A stretch of DNA of 64,000 bases from Artocarpus heterophyllus. Lineage: Eukaryota > Streptophyta > Magnoliopsida > Rosales > Moraceae. The position numbers were made by a program, and so were the translations under genes. The stretch is taken from positions 38,367,041-38,431,040 of the forward strand of contig CM046354.1 of the NCBI GenBank assembly GCA_025403435.1, read 5' to 3'. Position 1 is the stretch's first letter. Each line of letters starts with the position of its first letter. The notes under the pieces were generated by a model that saw only the letters and a list, made by a program, of their open reading frames with translations, had not been told where the DNA came from and made no database searches. Of this stretch, positions 34,516 through 46,600 are shown one piece after another.

Positions 34516-36000
34516 TGATGGGTTACGTGCCTTACTAGCCCATCGCTATGGCTTAGACAGCCCACGAAAAAAATAGTTTGTGTTGCGGGCTAGGCGAAAC
34601 GGTTATCTTACATGGCCTAGTCCGATTAAGCCCCTTAAAATGATGGGCTTGGCTTGGCCGACCCACAACCTGCATGAACCTGAAGAGAATGGGTTGGGCA
34701 GACCAAACCTTGCTTCTCTAACTAAAAAAGTATCCCTTCTATTTTTTAGCAAATCGATGTTTCTACATTTTGCAAAAAAGACAAAAGCATCTCTCAATTT
34801 GTATAATGAAATAAAAAAAACTCTTTTGTTGTTAGAAATAGTAAAATTTATAGTATAAAAAGACACAAATCTTTTTCTAATTAATACAATTTTGTAAAAT
34901 TAATTTATATTGAAAAGACAAATTAAAAAAATGATAGATATTAAAAAAATTATAAAATAAGCATTTTTTGTTTTATTTTGTTTTTTAACGACTTATCTTA
35001 TGAAAGCTATCCATTGTGGGGTGGTTTGAGGACATATAGGGGTCCAAGGAACAACCCTTGAAGTGGTGACCACAGCTTACCTCAACCATAGAGGTTGCAA
35101 AACATGCAGACGTTCCATAACTATGGGTCACAATAAGGATCACAATATTGGTACTATCTATTCAATGAAACTTTGCAGAAAATATTGATATCAGTAGGAA
35201 TATCGAAAAAGAAATATAGAAATTATGAATATTTATTCTAAAACTTAATGTTTATTTATAATATTTTAGGATATGATAAACATTGAGAAAAATAAATAAA
35301 TAAACAAGTTTTGTACAACAAAATTGTTGGGTTGTCGGGAAAAATTTCAATGAAAAATATGAAAATGCATTGAAATAGAGTTTTAAAATTTTTCTTAAAC
35401 TTTCGTGATCCTTCTTATAATGCTATATACCATAACTAAATAAAATTCAAGCTTACGGAGGCAAAAGCTCAAGATGATCAGTGTTCCAAATTCTTCAAGT
35501 CTTCCTCGCTATTCTCTTCCATTCGAGTTAATTGGTGTGTGGGCACTAGTGAGACTTCTTGGAAAATCTCTCCTATATTTCTCCTTCCAACTTTTTCAAA
35601 AAAGGTTCTTAAAAGCTCTAAAGGAGAGAGCAATTAAAAATCTATATGGAGGCTAGAGAAAGTCTACAAAAATAGAGCATATGAGGTCTATTTATAAATA
35701 CACTGATGCTACGAGATAGAAGCGGAATCCTAGTAGGATTTCGCTTGAAATTTGCGCCCATCGCTAGGGTTGTTGGGCATGATTTTGTCATCCTTCCAAT
35801 TGGTGGAAGACATGTGTCATAACTACCTCTATTAGTGTAATCATGTATCCATCCAATAAATGTCCAAGATTCGATTTTGATTCAAACTGATATAACAAAC
35901 AAATCGCACGAAAATCATGTGACATAATTACATTATCAAAACATGAAAATGCACTCCCAAAGTACAGAAATTGGCGCCACACATAATGCAAGTGGTATAC
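34516..36000. other. Repeat-derived DNA, no gene
   Basis: 34516-34740 is rich in GGGC/GCCC words (TGTGTTGCGGGC, GATGGGCTTGGC, CCGACCCACAACC), like the subterminal parts of plant hAT elements; I cannot find both ends. 35160-35330 resembles the hAT-type element at 50841-51712 (GAAAATATTGATATCAGTAG, AATATTTTAGGATA, AAAATAAATAAATAAA). No coding frame is supported. Confidence 0.45.
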
Positions 36001-38022
36001 TGTTAGATATGTATGCCCTAAGGAGTAAAAATGTAATACGTTTTTTGAGACATTTTTATCAATAAAGAATTTATTTATTTAAATATACCAAATCTTGTCC
36101 TCTTTACATTCATATTTGTTAAATGTATGTTAAGCAAACAGTAGTCTGAGACTGTCGGTCTAAACCTTAAAATTGGGCATATGATGGACTGATTATGCGG
36201 AAGACACGATTCTTAAGGTGACGGTCTAAAACATATAATCCGCGATTGAGGGAATAAAGTTGGGCGCTTTATTCATGTTAAGATTGTTATGTTGTCTATA
36301 TCCGTTTAGGGAGATAGTTTGTCTTGACCATCGGAGTTAGACTCCGTGAATAGAAACATTAGCACTTTGTCATAGGTGACGATGTGTTGGATCGGGACAC
36401 AAAGTGAATTGATTTTGATTAATAATTCTGTCTTGGCAAATTGATTCACTTTAGACAATCATTTGAATTGTATCTTAATCCTGAGATGGATAGTGGGCCC
36501 GTTGTCTCGACTTGAGTCTTTTGATGTACCAAAGGGTGACACCCACATCTCTATAGTGGTATACATGCCGGTATGTTGGAGGCATGACTCTTGATAGCGT
36601 AGACTTGTTATTCATAGATATGGAATCCATAGCTCCTCTTTAGGAGTAATGATATCCTCTTATATGCGTTATCCTGTAATTGAAAAACTGGAGCGCCCAA
36701 CCATTTGGATACATAGGTGTAACCGAATGGTATACTATCTTTGGATGGTAAGTTTTCTAATGGTGAGATAATGAAACGTAAGATAAAAATAATCAGGAAG
36801 GTAAGACAGAACTTACCCTTAAGCCGATTATGGATTTTTATTTGGGGATACGATACACTATGATATGTCATGGAGACTTAGCTACACAGGCTTCGTAATT
36901 CTATAAAGTTCAAGAGTGCAGCTCCAAGCTTTTAGTGGAATAGCGTTGGAGTTGATAATTGTGAAACGTATATCTGGGATATTGGGTTTCATAATTATCG
37001 AGAGCTTGAACTTTATAGGTCCATTTTGGTCCCCTTTGCTAGCTCACAAAATCCTATAACGATATGGCGTGCTTTTTCAATAATTGGTGACTTATGTCGG
37101 ATTTATCAAATTGGTTTAAAATTTGAAAGAATCAAATAATTCATGTATGTTTATTGGTTAAATTAATTTTGTAACAAAATTAATTTAAGATAAACTTGTT
37201 GAATTATGGGGATCGGATAATTCTTGTCTGTTTATCGGTTGATTTAATTGGATAAATTAAATCAAGATAAACTTGTAGAATTATTGTGAATTGATTTATT
37301 TTCTTAGAGATTATCTTGATAAAGTTTGTTTTGATCAGATAACTTCTCTATTGGGTTATTTGAATCAAAACTGAGACTTTATCCTATAGAATCTCGGGTG
37401 AAAAATAAAAGATTCGCATAGATATTTACGAAGGAGTTCGGCCTGCCGAATGACGTGTTCGACCTGCGATGGGGCCTGTTCGGCCTGCCGATCAGCGAGC
37501 GATAAGATTACACGTTTTCACGCGGATCTTATCAAATATTGATCCAAACTTGATTCTGTTTCGAGTTTTTGAGACCTAATCTGATAAGGACTGACCGTAG
37601 GACCAATAGCTATATAAAGGGAGTGAGTCTCATGATTTACTTAGATCAATTGAGAGATTAAGAGTGATACTCTTTTGGTGAGCATCTGAAAACTCCCTGA
37701 GAGCTTTTGTTCACAAATCACGAACATTAGCTTTGGGTTCTCTCTATTGGTTGGAAGGAGAGTCACCGGTGGAAGAGCTGTACGTGTGAGCCCACACTCA
37801 CTCCGATCGTGGATAGAGAATAGCAAAGAAGACCAGTTGGTTGAGGCTCTTCTGGAACGTTACTTCTCTTCAAAGATTACAGAGGTTCTTCAGCACACAG
37901 AGGTTAGTAAGATCTGTTTAATTTATACATATAGCATGTCAAACTTATGTTTTGGAAAAATACTCCGATGTTAAAATTTTTAAATTTTCGTTGCGCACCT
38001 CTCACACTTTTTTTTTCCAACA
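36001..38022 (+). mobile_element. Solo copia LTR, complete, 5-bp duplication TATAC
   Basis: This is the reference copy of the LTR family here: 2022 bp, TGTTAGATATG... to ...TTTTCCAACA. It is flanked by identical TATAC (35996-36000 and 38023-38027). A TATA box (CTATATAAAG) lies near 37610-37619, followed by ~400 bp of R/U5. No internal region is present. Small open frames inside (such as minus 36608-36871) recur in other LTR copies only because the LTRs are homologous. Confidence 0.95.
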
Positions 38023-38094
38023 TATACTTATATGAATTTCCAATTCAGCCCGTGCTGACTAAAAAAATAATCCATTGATTGATTCAAAAGAATG

Positions 38095-38900
38095 TTATAG
38101 AGCTAGCAAGGGGACCCAATAGACATATATAATTTAAGCTCCAATACTCTAATGGATGACTTTTTTTATGAATAGATTATAAACAAAGATTTTAGATGAT
38201 GTTTAATATCCCGTACTAGACAATGAGGTTTTTACATCCTAGTTTTCCTAAATTAATATTCTTAAGAATCTTATCTTATCATTCTATCTAGTAGGAGTTA
38301 TAGATTCTATATCTGTGACAAATGCTCCCAGTTGCCTATAATACTATGGCTCTATTATGTTGAGCTTTTGATCGTAGATTTATAGATCTCACTCATTGAC
38401 AATCAAAAGATATAACAAATAGATGTGAGTTCACTAATCACTTCATGATTAAGATAAGATTCATAGAATGATCAATAATGATAGAGTTCTAATTTTTTTG
38501 TTATGAAATTACATTAGAAAATAAATTCTAACTCGGTCCGGGTTTAATGTGTTCTAAACACACTAATGTCTCTATCCAGTAATCATAACATTACTCTAAT
38601 CCAGCTAAGATTATTCCACCAAGTTGGGAATATACATCGCAAATTTTAGCAAGATGGAGTGTCCAACTTTATCTATTGATTGTAAATCCAAATTTATACT
38701 AAGTATAGCATAATCATATCCTCTGTATTAGGAACATTTCACATACATGATTATGGACTTTTATAAGTATTAGATAATTTATAATATTTGTATACATATA
38801 TATACACATTAAAGTATACATATAGAAGAATAAATAGAATTTAAGATATTAATTATGTAACACTTGAAATCTCATAATGTCTAAATTGAATTTATACTAT
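38095..38900 (-). mobile_element. Highly decayed copia-type LTR fragment
   Basis: 38095-38150 contains GAGCTAGCAAGGGGACCCAA and the TTTAAGCTCCAATA words of the copia LTR in minus orientation. The following sequence keeps the general order (TATCTAGTAGGAGTTATAGATTC, TTATGTTGAGCTTTTGAT, TGTCCAACTTTATC) but is much diverged. It is probably an older relative. Limits are approximate. Confidence 0.45.
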
Positions 38901-41900
38901 GCCATGTAAGCATCAATCCCAACAAAAACAATATACAAATTAGATAGAAATCTCAATACCAAAAGAAAGTCCTACAAGACTCAAATGTCATTAGAATTTC
39001 ATTGTGATTCAAGCAACATTGGTACCATGACATGTTAATCTATAAAAGTTCAATCATACTAGATTATAAAAATATATTATTTAGCTAATATAAGATAGAT
39101 AAGATGAAGTTAAAACAAAAATACATTAACTGCTAATATTTTCAATTTTTGTTAAAGTTTCTAATATTGTCAAACTGATTAAAAAACTAAAAAAATTGTT
39201 TCCTAACCAAAAACCGACTGCCATAAAAATTTGATTGTCGATTATCGAAAGAGTTCTTTTTTTTTTGCCTCTCTTAGAAACCAACCAATCGAGGACTTGA
39301 TCTAACTTATATACATATATATATATATATATTGATATCATGATTTATGTAATATTTAATTTAAATATATTGATAGTAATGTGATGAATAAATTCTGAGT
39401 ATGTTTTATAGTAAGTATGAATATATAATGAATAAAACGAGGGATACAAGCTTTAGGTATTAGTTTAGCATTTCAAATTCTATAATTGACTATAGATCAT
39501 CTTGATCAAGAAGAATATTTATAAGCATGGAAGATCGATTTCTAAGATTTGATCAAATCCCTTAAGTGCAGTTCACAACTCTTAGAAAATGAAAATCTAA
39601 TTGTAGAATAATTAAGCATCGATTATGAGGGCTACAATGTAAGAGTTTAGTAATTTTAGATGAAATCATGACATCCTAAAAGCACAAATAAATTCATGAA
39701 AATGATTGAATGACATTGTCGAGAGGTTAATGAGGCAAAAATGTAATGAAATAGTAACTATTTGTTTTTTTATTTTTAGAAAGGCCAAGAATGTTACAGT
39801 TCTAGAAATATCAGTATGTATGCAGAAATTATAAAGTGTAAGGATAACAAATATGATCAAACCAAGAATGATACAGAAGAGTCTTTGAGGATATATAAAT
39901 AATGTCCATAAATGCTAGGGTGGAAGAAAGTTGCAACTCTCCATCAACAAAAAAAAAGGGACCAAATCTCTTTTCTTTCTTTTCCATCTTCTTCTCCACA
40001 TCCAACCAAAACTTTGGTCAAGATTTGGATATCTATTTTTGGCACACCTGATGTTGTTGGAAAGCTCTCAATAAGTGAGCTCAATGATGTGTTGTTCATG
40101 CCAACTTGACCAGAGCTAGTTGCAATCACTAGAGAAGTCCATCACCCATTTTTTCTCGTCATTATATCTTTGCTGTCCAATGTCCTATCGACATGATTCT
40201 TGTTTCCACACAACCACTATAATGAGGTTCGTTGGAATTTTTAAGGCAAACTAGATTCATGCCTTACTCCACCATGACATTTGCTGGAGTACTTTTGTGT
40301 GCCACCATGCGAACCCGACACGGCGTCTCCCTAGAAGAGATAGTTGACACCGCTCTTTCCAAAACATTAAAAGGGGTCCACATTTCAAAACCCCAAGCTA
40401 ATTGCACGAAATAGCCATGTGATGCTAGAAAGCCCAATATGCCACCATGAGTCATAGCGTGAGAGCTTGATCTCAATGTTTCTAGAGAAATTTAGGCAAG
40501 TTAATGTTTCCTTTACACTCAAAGGAGTCTGTAGATCAGAAAACCCTTGATCAATTTCACCATTCCACCTCTGATTAACAGAGATCCAAGCTACTATAGT
40601 CATGAGCTGTGAGTCTTTTCGATCTCGCCTATTTTGACAATGTTGAATTACACCACCAAAGGGAAAACACTCAAAGGGACATGACAAGAAAACGCCCTTA
40701 CTTAATTTCAAGATTCCATGGATGAAGAGTAATAATCAGAAAGCTTCCATATTCGCTGTCATTAGTGTCTTGACTTGTATAGTTTGGGGATTGAGTTTGG
40801 TGAAATTGACTACACAACTGAACTTAGGAGGTCAAAGAAGGTCATGAACTAAAGTTTTATTGTCACTTATTCACCAAAGCCGTTGCATGTGCCATAGTGG
40901 TTGGCTGGACTCAGGCGAGTCTTAGGTTTTGTGCTTCCAACCTCCATTTGGAAACTCGCGACTTGTGACCAATTCCAAACTAGTTTAGATGTTTGGAGTT
41001 CAATGGTGCTCTTTACTCGAGCTAATTCTACTTTATTAGAAATTGTCCGGTATCGACTACAAGTAAATTGAGGCAAGGCAAATCAAAGGAATGAAGTCCC
41101 AAATAATCTCTTTAGCATTTTGGCTATCTCCAAGAATTATTTCTAGCCATCCATAATCCCTCTTGGAGCATTCTTAAAGATGCTTCTTGGACTGTAGGAC
41201 TAACAAGGTATGACTAGAACCATATAACTTGAAATCTAAGTAAATATAAACCTCATCTACAACATGGGACATTATCTTAAAAAAAAATTATGTTAGTATA
41301 TTTATAAATATTTGTTGTGTCTATGATTTGATTGCTATATTGTGATCGTAATATGATGGATATTAACAATCACAATTTGTCTCTGTTTCATTGTATATGC
41401 TTCATGAATTATGTCCATATTATCGTACTTGTAGAATAGAGACATGAGGCTAATAAGAACCCAAGTAAGTTAGGCTATGTTATACCAACCTCTCGATCTG
41501 TGGAGATGATTAGGTTAAGTTTAAGTTCAGATCTTGGTGTCATTGAGTACTTTACAAACCCTAATCTTTTGATGATCGTGCGCATTCAGTATGCACACGA
41601 GGCCCATATAAAGTAGTAAAAGAAAAAGAAAAAGTAAAAGTAAAAGTAAAAGCATAACCAAATAGTTCATTAATGGTTCATGCATATTTGAATAGATGGA
41701 AATGTTTTGTGAGTTAAAGTGTTTGTACTTATCGAGTGACAACTCACTCAAGTTTGTTTGTGTTATAAGCAAATCGGGTAAGAAACCTGCACTTTAGCCT
41801 GATTGATGGACAAGCAGAGCAGATATGAAGATGTTGGAGGAAAGGGTATTGGATATCAATACACAATATTATTTCCGCATGAAGAATGTTATTTATAGTA

Positions 41901-42880
41901 TGCTTCAAGATATTAGGCTACAATAAGATAGTATCAAGTAATTTGAGCTATAATCAACTGTAGATCCTTAAGTCTAAGCTTATGAAATAAGTGATGTTTA
42001 AAATAATTTCAATGTATGTTAGTCTTAAGCATGCGCAATCTATTGCTATAATAATCGAACTTATTTTATAGGATTTAGTTTTGACGAATATGTAGTGTAT
42101 AATTGTTTATGCAAAGTACATTTTTAAAAGCCCAACAATTAAAGAAGATATTTTTGAGTCAACGCATTATGTAGAATTTTATATTAATGTGATTCTAAAT
42201 TTTATTACGCATTATGTTAGTAGTAAAATTGAAGAATATACTTATATATATTTATATTAAAGTTTTAAAAAAGTGATTTTATATAGTCTTTTAAATGTCT
42301 TTTATAAAAAAATAATAAAATAAGATATTTTAAAAGTTTTAATACGATGTGAAAAAAAATTCTTTGAAATTTCAATAACTAGATTAGATTTTTTTTAAAA
42401 AAATTAGAATAAGTTTAAACAAACTAATTAATGGCTCGAAAAGTCAGGTTGTTAGATTGTTGCTAAGGTGGGAGGCCTCGTGGAGGGTGTTGCTAGAGTG
42501 GTGTACATTTGGTGGGTGGTTCTCTCTCTTTTATTAGGGATTTGACTTGGAGGTTAGGGTTTATGCTTAGGTAAAAAGTTGAATTGTGAAGATGGAAGCA
42601 AATCAGTAGCTAAGATTCTTTAGAATTTTAACCATAATCTTATTATTATATTTTATGAAGTTCTACAGGTTAGTTTTGTAATTATCCTTAAAAAAATAGT
42701 CACATGAAATTTTGACAGAGATTAACGGAAAGGATTGATGTTAATAAAAATTAATTCAAAGATTATTTTTACCTATATTAACATAATTTAGGGATCAAAT
42801 TGTTTCAAAGTTAAAAAGTTTAGGGGCTTAACTATTAAGATAAAAAAAAAAAGAGGGAATGAAATTGTTTTATTTATTTA
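38901..42880. other. Unassigned AT-rich intergenic DNA
   Basis: No coding frame with recognisable domains was found. 39900-41100 is less AT-rich and looks like remnants of an unidentified repeat; its short open frames (such as minus 40264-40476 and 40385-40711) have no motifs. A GGTTCG-poor, A/T-rich background with a (TA)n run near 39310-39332 fills the rest. Confidence 0.4.
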
Positions 42881-42883
42881 CTT

Positions 42884-43218
42884 GTTGTTTGGATGAGTGA
42901 TTCTATCATTTTTTCAGTTATAAATAATGTAAAACTTTTACATGCTACAGTAACAATAAAAAAAATTGTTACAATGTAAAGCTTTACATGCTACAAGAGG
43001 GTGTTTGGTAGTGGTTCTTACCACTCAGTTCCTACCATAAACTCAGTTATAAACAGTGTAAAGCTTTCACATGCTACAATAACAATAAAAAAAGATGCTG
43101 CAGTATAAAATTATCACATGCTACAGTAAAAGTAGTTCCCACCATTGATTTTCACCACCCTTTCAAACACTCTATAACAGCGATTTTAACTAACAGTTTT
43201 CACTACCCTTCCAAATAC
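42884..43218. mobile_element. Small MITE with a related MITE nested inside
   Basis: Outer ends GTTGTTTGGATGAGTG (42884) and GTATTTGGAAGGGTAGTG (reverse complement of 43201-43218) are imperfect inverted repeats. Inside, 42997-43172 is bounded by GAGGGTGTTTGGTAGTGG and, reversed, GAGTGTTTGAAAGGGTGGTG. Both units share an internal ~90-bp block (CAGTTATAAA-A-TGTAAA, CACATGCTACA, AACAATAAAAAAA). The inner copy appears to have inserted into the outer one. The group ends ~180 bp before the E2F-type site upstream of the MAP65-5-like gene. Confidence 0.6.
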
Positions 43219-43395
43219 CATTTTAGTTTTCTAAAAGAAAAAGGGGGACGGCACTGGATTTCTTTTTTTTTTTCTTCTTCTTGTTTTTTTTTTTTTTTTG
43301 GATGTAAAGAACGGCACCGAATTTTTGATTCACAGAAAAAACCTCGAGTTCAGGAGAAAGAAAAGGAAATAAAAAACCAAAAACAAAACCACGGG

Positions 43396-43409
43396 TTTTG
43401 GCGCCAAAA
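43396..43409. promoter_or_regulatory. E2F-type palindrome upstream of MAP65-5-like gene
   Basis: TTTTGGCGCCAAAA is a perfect 14-bp palindrome and contains the E2F/DP consensus TTTGGCGC on both strands. It lies 275 bp before the start codon, in the promoter or 5' untranslated region. E2F sites drive expression at the G1/S transition in plants. MAP65 proteins are often cell-cycle regulated, so the site is plausible, but binding is not shown. Confidence 0.6.
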
Positions 43410-43683
43410 GAAACTCAAAATCCGAAACCGACAATTTCGAAAAGGGAGAATCTCAGTTCAGCGTGTAATAAGTCGCATTAACCTCTGTGGATCTTCTCGA
43501 ATTCCCCTTTCGAAAAATCAGTGATCAGTAATGTTAAAAAAAAGATTAAAACCCCCCAAAACCCAATCTTTTTTACGTTTCTGATTTTCCCGAGAAAACG
43601 CTCGTAACGCTCTCGCATTGCTCTCTCTCATCTCCTAGGGTTTTCCCTTTTCTTCTCCTCTCTCTGCTAATCGTTGAGGGACA

Positions 43684-46600
43684 ATGACGACAATGCCTCC
43701 GTCGGTTTCTCCGTCTCGCACCACCTGCGCTTCTCTCCTCCACGAATTACAGGTCTCTCCCTTGACTCTAATTCTGATGCTAACTTGGAGTTTGATTGCA
43801 TCTGTTCCGGAAATGTGTGGCGGTACTTCGATCTTCTTGGCGGTTGCCTTGTTGTTTTCGCAATGGTCTTTTTTTTTCCTTGAAATTCTCAGCGTCTAGT
43901 ATAGTTTAAAATTCAATGTTGAAGTTATTGATTCAATCTGATGCACTTCTGTTTGTATACTTAAATTTGGGATGAAATTTCAGGTTTTTGACGTGCACCG
44001 TCTCTGTTTTTTTATCACTTCTAATATTAATTTCAAGCTCTTTTTTTTTTTTTTTGCAACGGGAAATTGATTTTTTTTTTTTTTGGCTATTTAGGCAATG
44101 GTTTCTACTTGCAATTTTAATCAGTGGAATTGTGGAAATGAAAATATCTGTCATGAATTTCTTGGTGTTGATCTGCTGCTTTGTTCTTGTAGAAAATTTG
44201 GGATGAAAGTTAACGTTTTTGACATGCACTGTCTCTATTTCTCTCTCACTTGTGATGCTAAATTCAATTTTACTGTATTCAGTTCAGGGATTTCCATTTT
44301 TTCTTGGAATTCACTGGTTGAATTCCTGCTGTTTTGCAACAAGAAAGCGAAAGTTTGTTCTTTGCTATTTAGGAAATGGTTTCTACTTGCAATTTTAATC
44401 AGTGGAACTGTGGAAATGAAATATCTGTCTTGAACTTCTTGGTGTTGATCTTCTGTTTTGTTCTTGTAGAAAATTTGGGATGAAATTGGGGAGAGCGATG
44501 GTGAGAGGGATAAGATGCTTCTACAGCTTGAGCAGGAATGCCTTGACATTTACCGAAGGAAAGTTGAAAACACTAGAAAGTATAGAGCGAGTTTGCATAA
44601 TTCGTTGGTCGAAGCTGAGGTTGAAATCAGCAACATTGTTTCGGCTCTAGGGGAACATGCCTCGTTTTCACGGGTTCGTTCCTTCTGCAATTTTTATTTT
44701 GTTTGTATTTTTGCAGAAGTGGAAAAATGAACTTTGCCTTCCTTCCATGTTTTTCTGTCATTTATTAATCTTGTATATATATCGAGTTTGTTGTTTTCTG
44801 TGCTGACAGTTTGAGAAGGGGAAAGGCACTCTCAAGGACCAAATATCAGCAATTCAACCCATTTTGGAGGAATTGAGGTTGAGGAAGAAACAAAGGGTTG
44901 GAGAATTCTCAGAAATCCAGTCACAAATAGTGTCTATATGTTCAGAGATAGCTGGTAATGGTCAGTCTAAGAACTATGATGATCCACAAGTTAATGAGCA
45001 TGACTTAACGGCAAAGAGATTGGCAGAGCTTAAGTTGCATCTTAAAGAGCTTCAGACTGAGAAGGTTCGTCAAGTCAATTGTGATCCTGTTGTTCTATGA
45101 TTAAGTTTGTGGGTGTACTCAAGTTGTCCTTAATTTCATGCAGGCTCTGCGCTTTCAGAAAGTTACTAGCCATCTAGATTTCATCCATGAGCTCTCTGTC
45201 ACCATGTCAATTGATTTCTCAAACGTAGTTCATGAAATTCATCCAAGCTTGAGTAATTCCGACTGTGGTAACTCAAAGAGTATCAGCAACGATACTCTAG
45301 CTAGATTAACAGATTTGATTAACTCACTCAAGCAACAGAAGCAGAAAAGACTCAAAAAGGTGAATTGATATTGAGTTTTGACTCCTCCCCATGTACCACA
45401 TTGTAAACCTTAGAACATGCATTTAACATTTTTACGTTCTTGCTTGGCTTGTGTGTGTGAGTAATCTTTGCTAATTTCTTACCCTTGGAATATATTTTCT
45501 TACTGATATTATTTCCCATCACATAACTTGTTCGGGCTCAATATGTTTATGGATATATTACAACCTAGGCCTTTTATGGTAAAGTATCAGTTTTCTTGCA
45601 TTGAAGGTCAACACAACCGTCTCGTTTATGCTGAAGAGAATTTTTCCTGTTATATGTTTGAGATAATTCTGGCTTGAATCCTTTTGTATTAAGCTCCATT
45701 TGAGCGCTAATTTTAATAACTTGTTCTAGTTGGTTATTCTTCGTATTTTTCTCAAAAAATTAATTCCTATGTTATATTGTAGCTGCAAGACCTTGGTAAT
45801 ACGCTGATTGAGCTATGGAATCTCATGGACACACCGATTAATGAGCGGAAACGATTTGACAATGTTACTAGCTTAATTTCTTCCTCCATTGATGAAGTGT
45901 CAAGTCAAGGATGTCTTTCCACGCAAGTTATTGAGCAGGTAACATCAATGCTAATTTTATTTAGTTTCTCCTGTTGCCTTTAGGTCGTGGCAATACTTGG
46001 CCTGCTAATGTTAAGATTTTCATGTTTTCTTTATAATATAATTGTTAGACTGAAGTTGAAGTTGAGCGGTTGAATACTCTTAAAGGCAGCAAGTTGAGGG
46101 AATTGGTGTTCAAGAGACAAAACGAGCTGGAAGAAATATACAGAGGGGTTCATATGGATGTAGATAGTGATTCTGCACGACAGATCCTCACTGATCTCAT
46201 TGATTCTGGTTTTCCCTAGTCTTGTTTTTTCATTTACCAGATAATATAAACAAATTCAAGTGTGTACTTATACCAAGTGTTTTTTTTTGTTAATTATTAA
46301 TTTATTCTTTGGCATAAGGTTCTTTTTTTGATCTCTTAAATATATATAGTTTTTAAAGATTTTAATTCTCGTGTTATTTATCCAATACAATTATAAACTC
46401 TCTTTTCTTTCGCTTCTTTCTTCCCTAAATGGAAATGCAGACTCTTTGTGGCTTATATCTTATTTGTTTTCTCTGTGACAATATCTTTATCACATAAATC
46501 AATCTTTAGACAAGTTAGGAGAGATGTGTATTTCTGAAAAGAAACATTTTTGGCATAATTTTTTGAGGAACACATTGTATGTGAAGTCTGTTTAAGTTAT

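Noticed and set aside
36608..36871. Minus-strand open frame of 87 codons, also seen at 63513-63773
   Set aside because: The two peptides are similar only because both lie in homologous copia LTRs. There are no domains, and it runs antisense to the LTR.
39307..39332. (TA)n stretch as a possible promoter
   Set aside because: Simple microsatellite with no gene downstream on either strand.
40264..40711. Overlapping minus-strand open frames of 70 and 108 codons
   Set aside because: No recognisable motif and they overlap one another in different frames; probably repeat-derived.
43674..43883. Alternative start at 43674 for the MAP65-5-like gene
   Set aside because: It is out of frame with exon 2. 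ATG 43684 gives the family N-terminus SLLHELQ and the correct phase at the 43752 donor.
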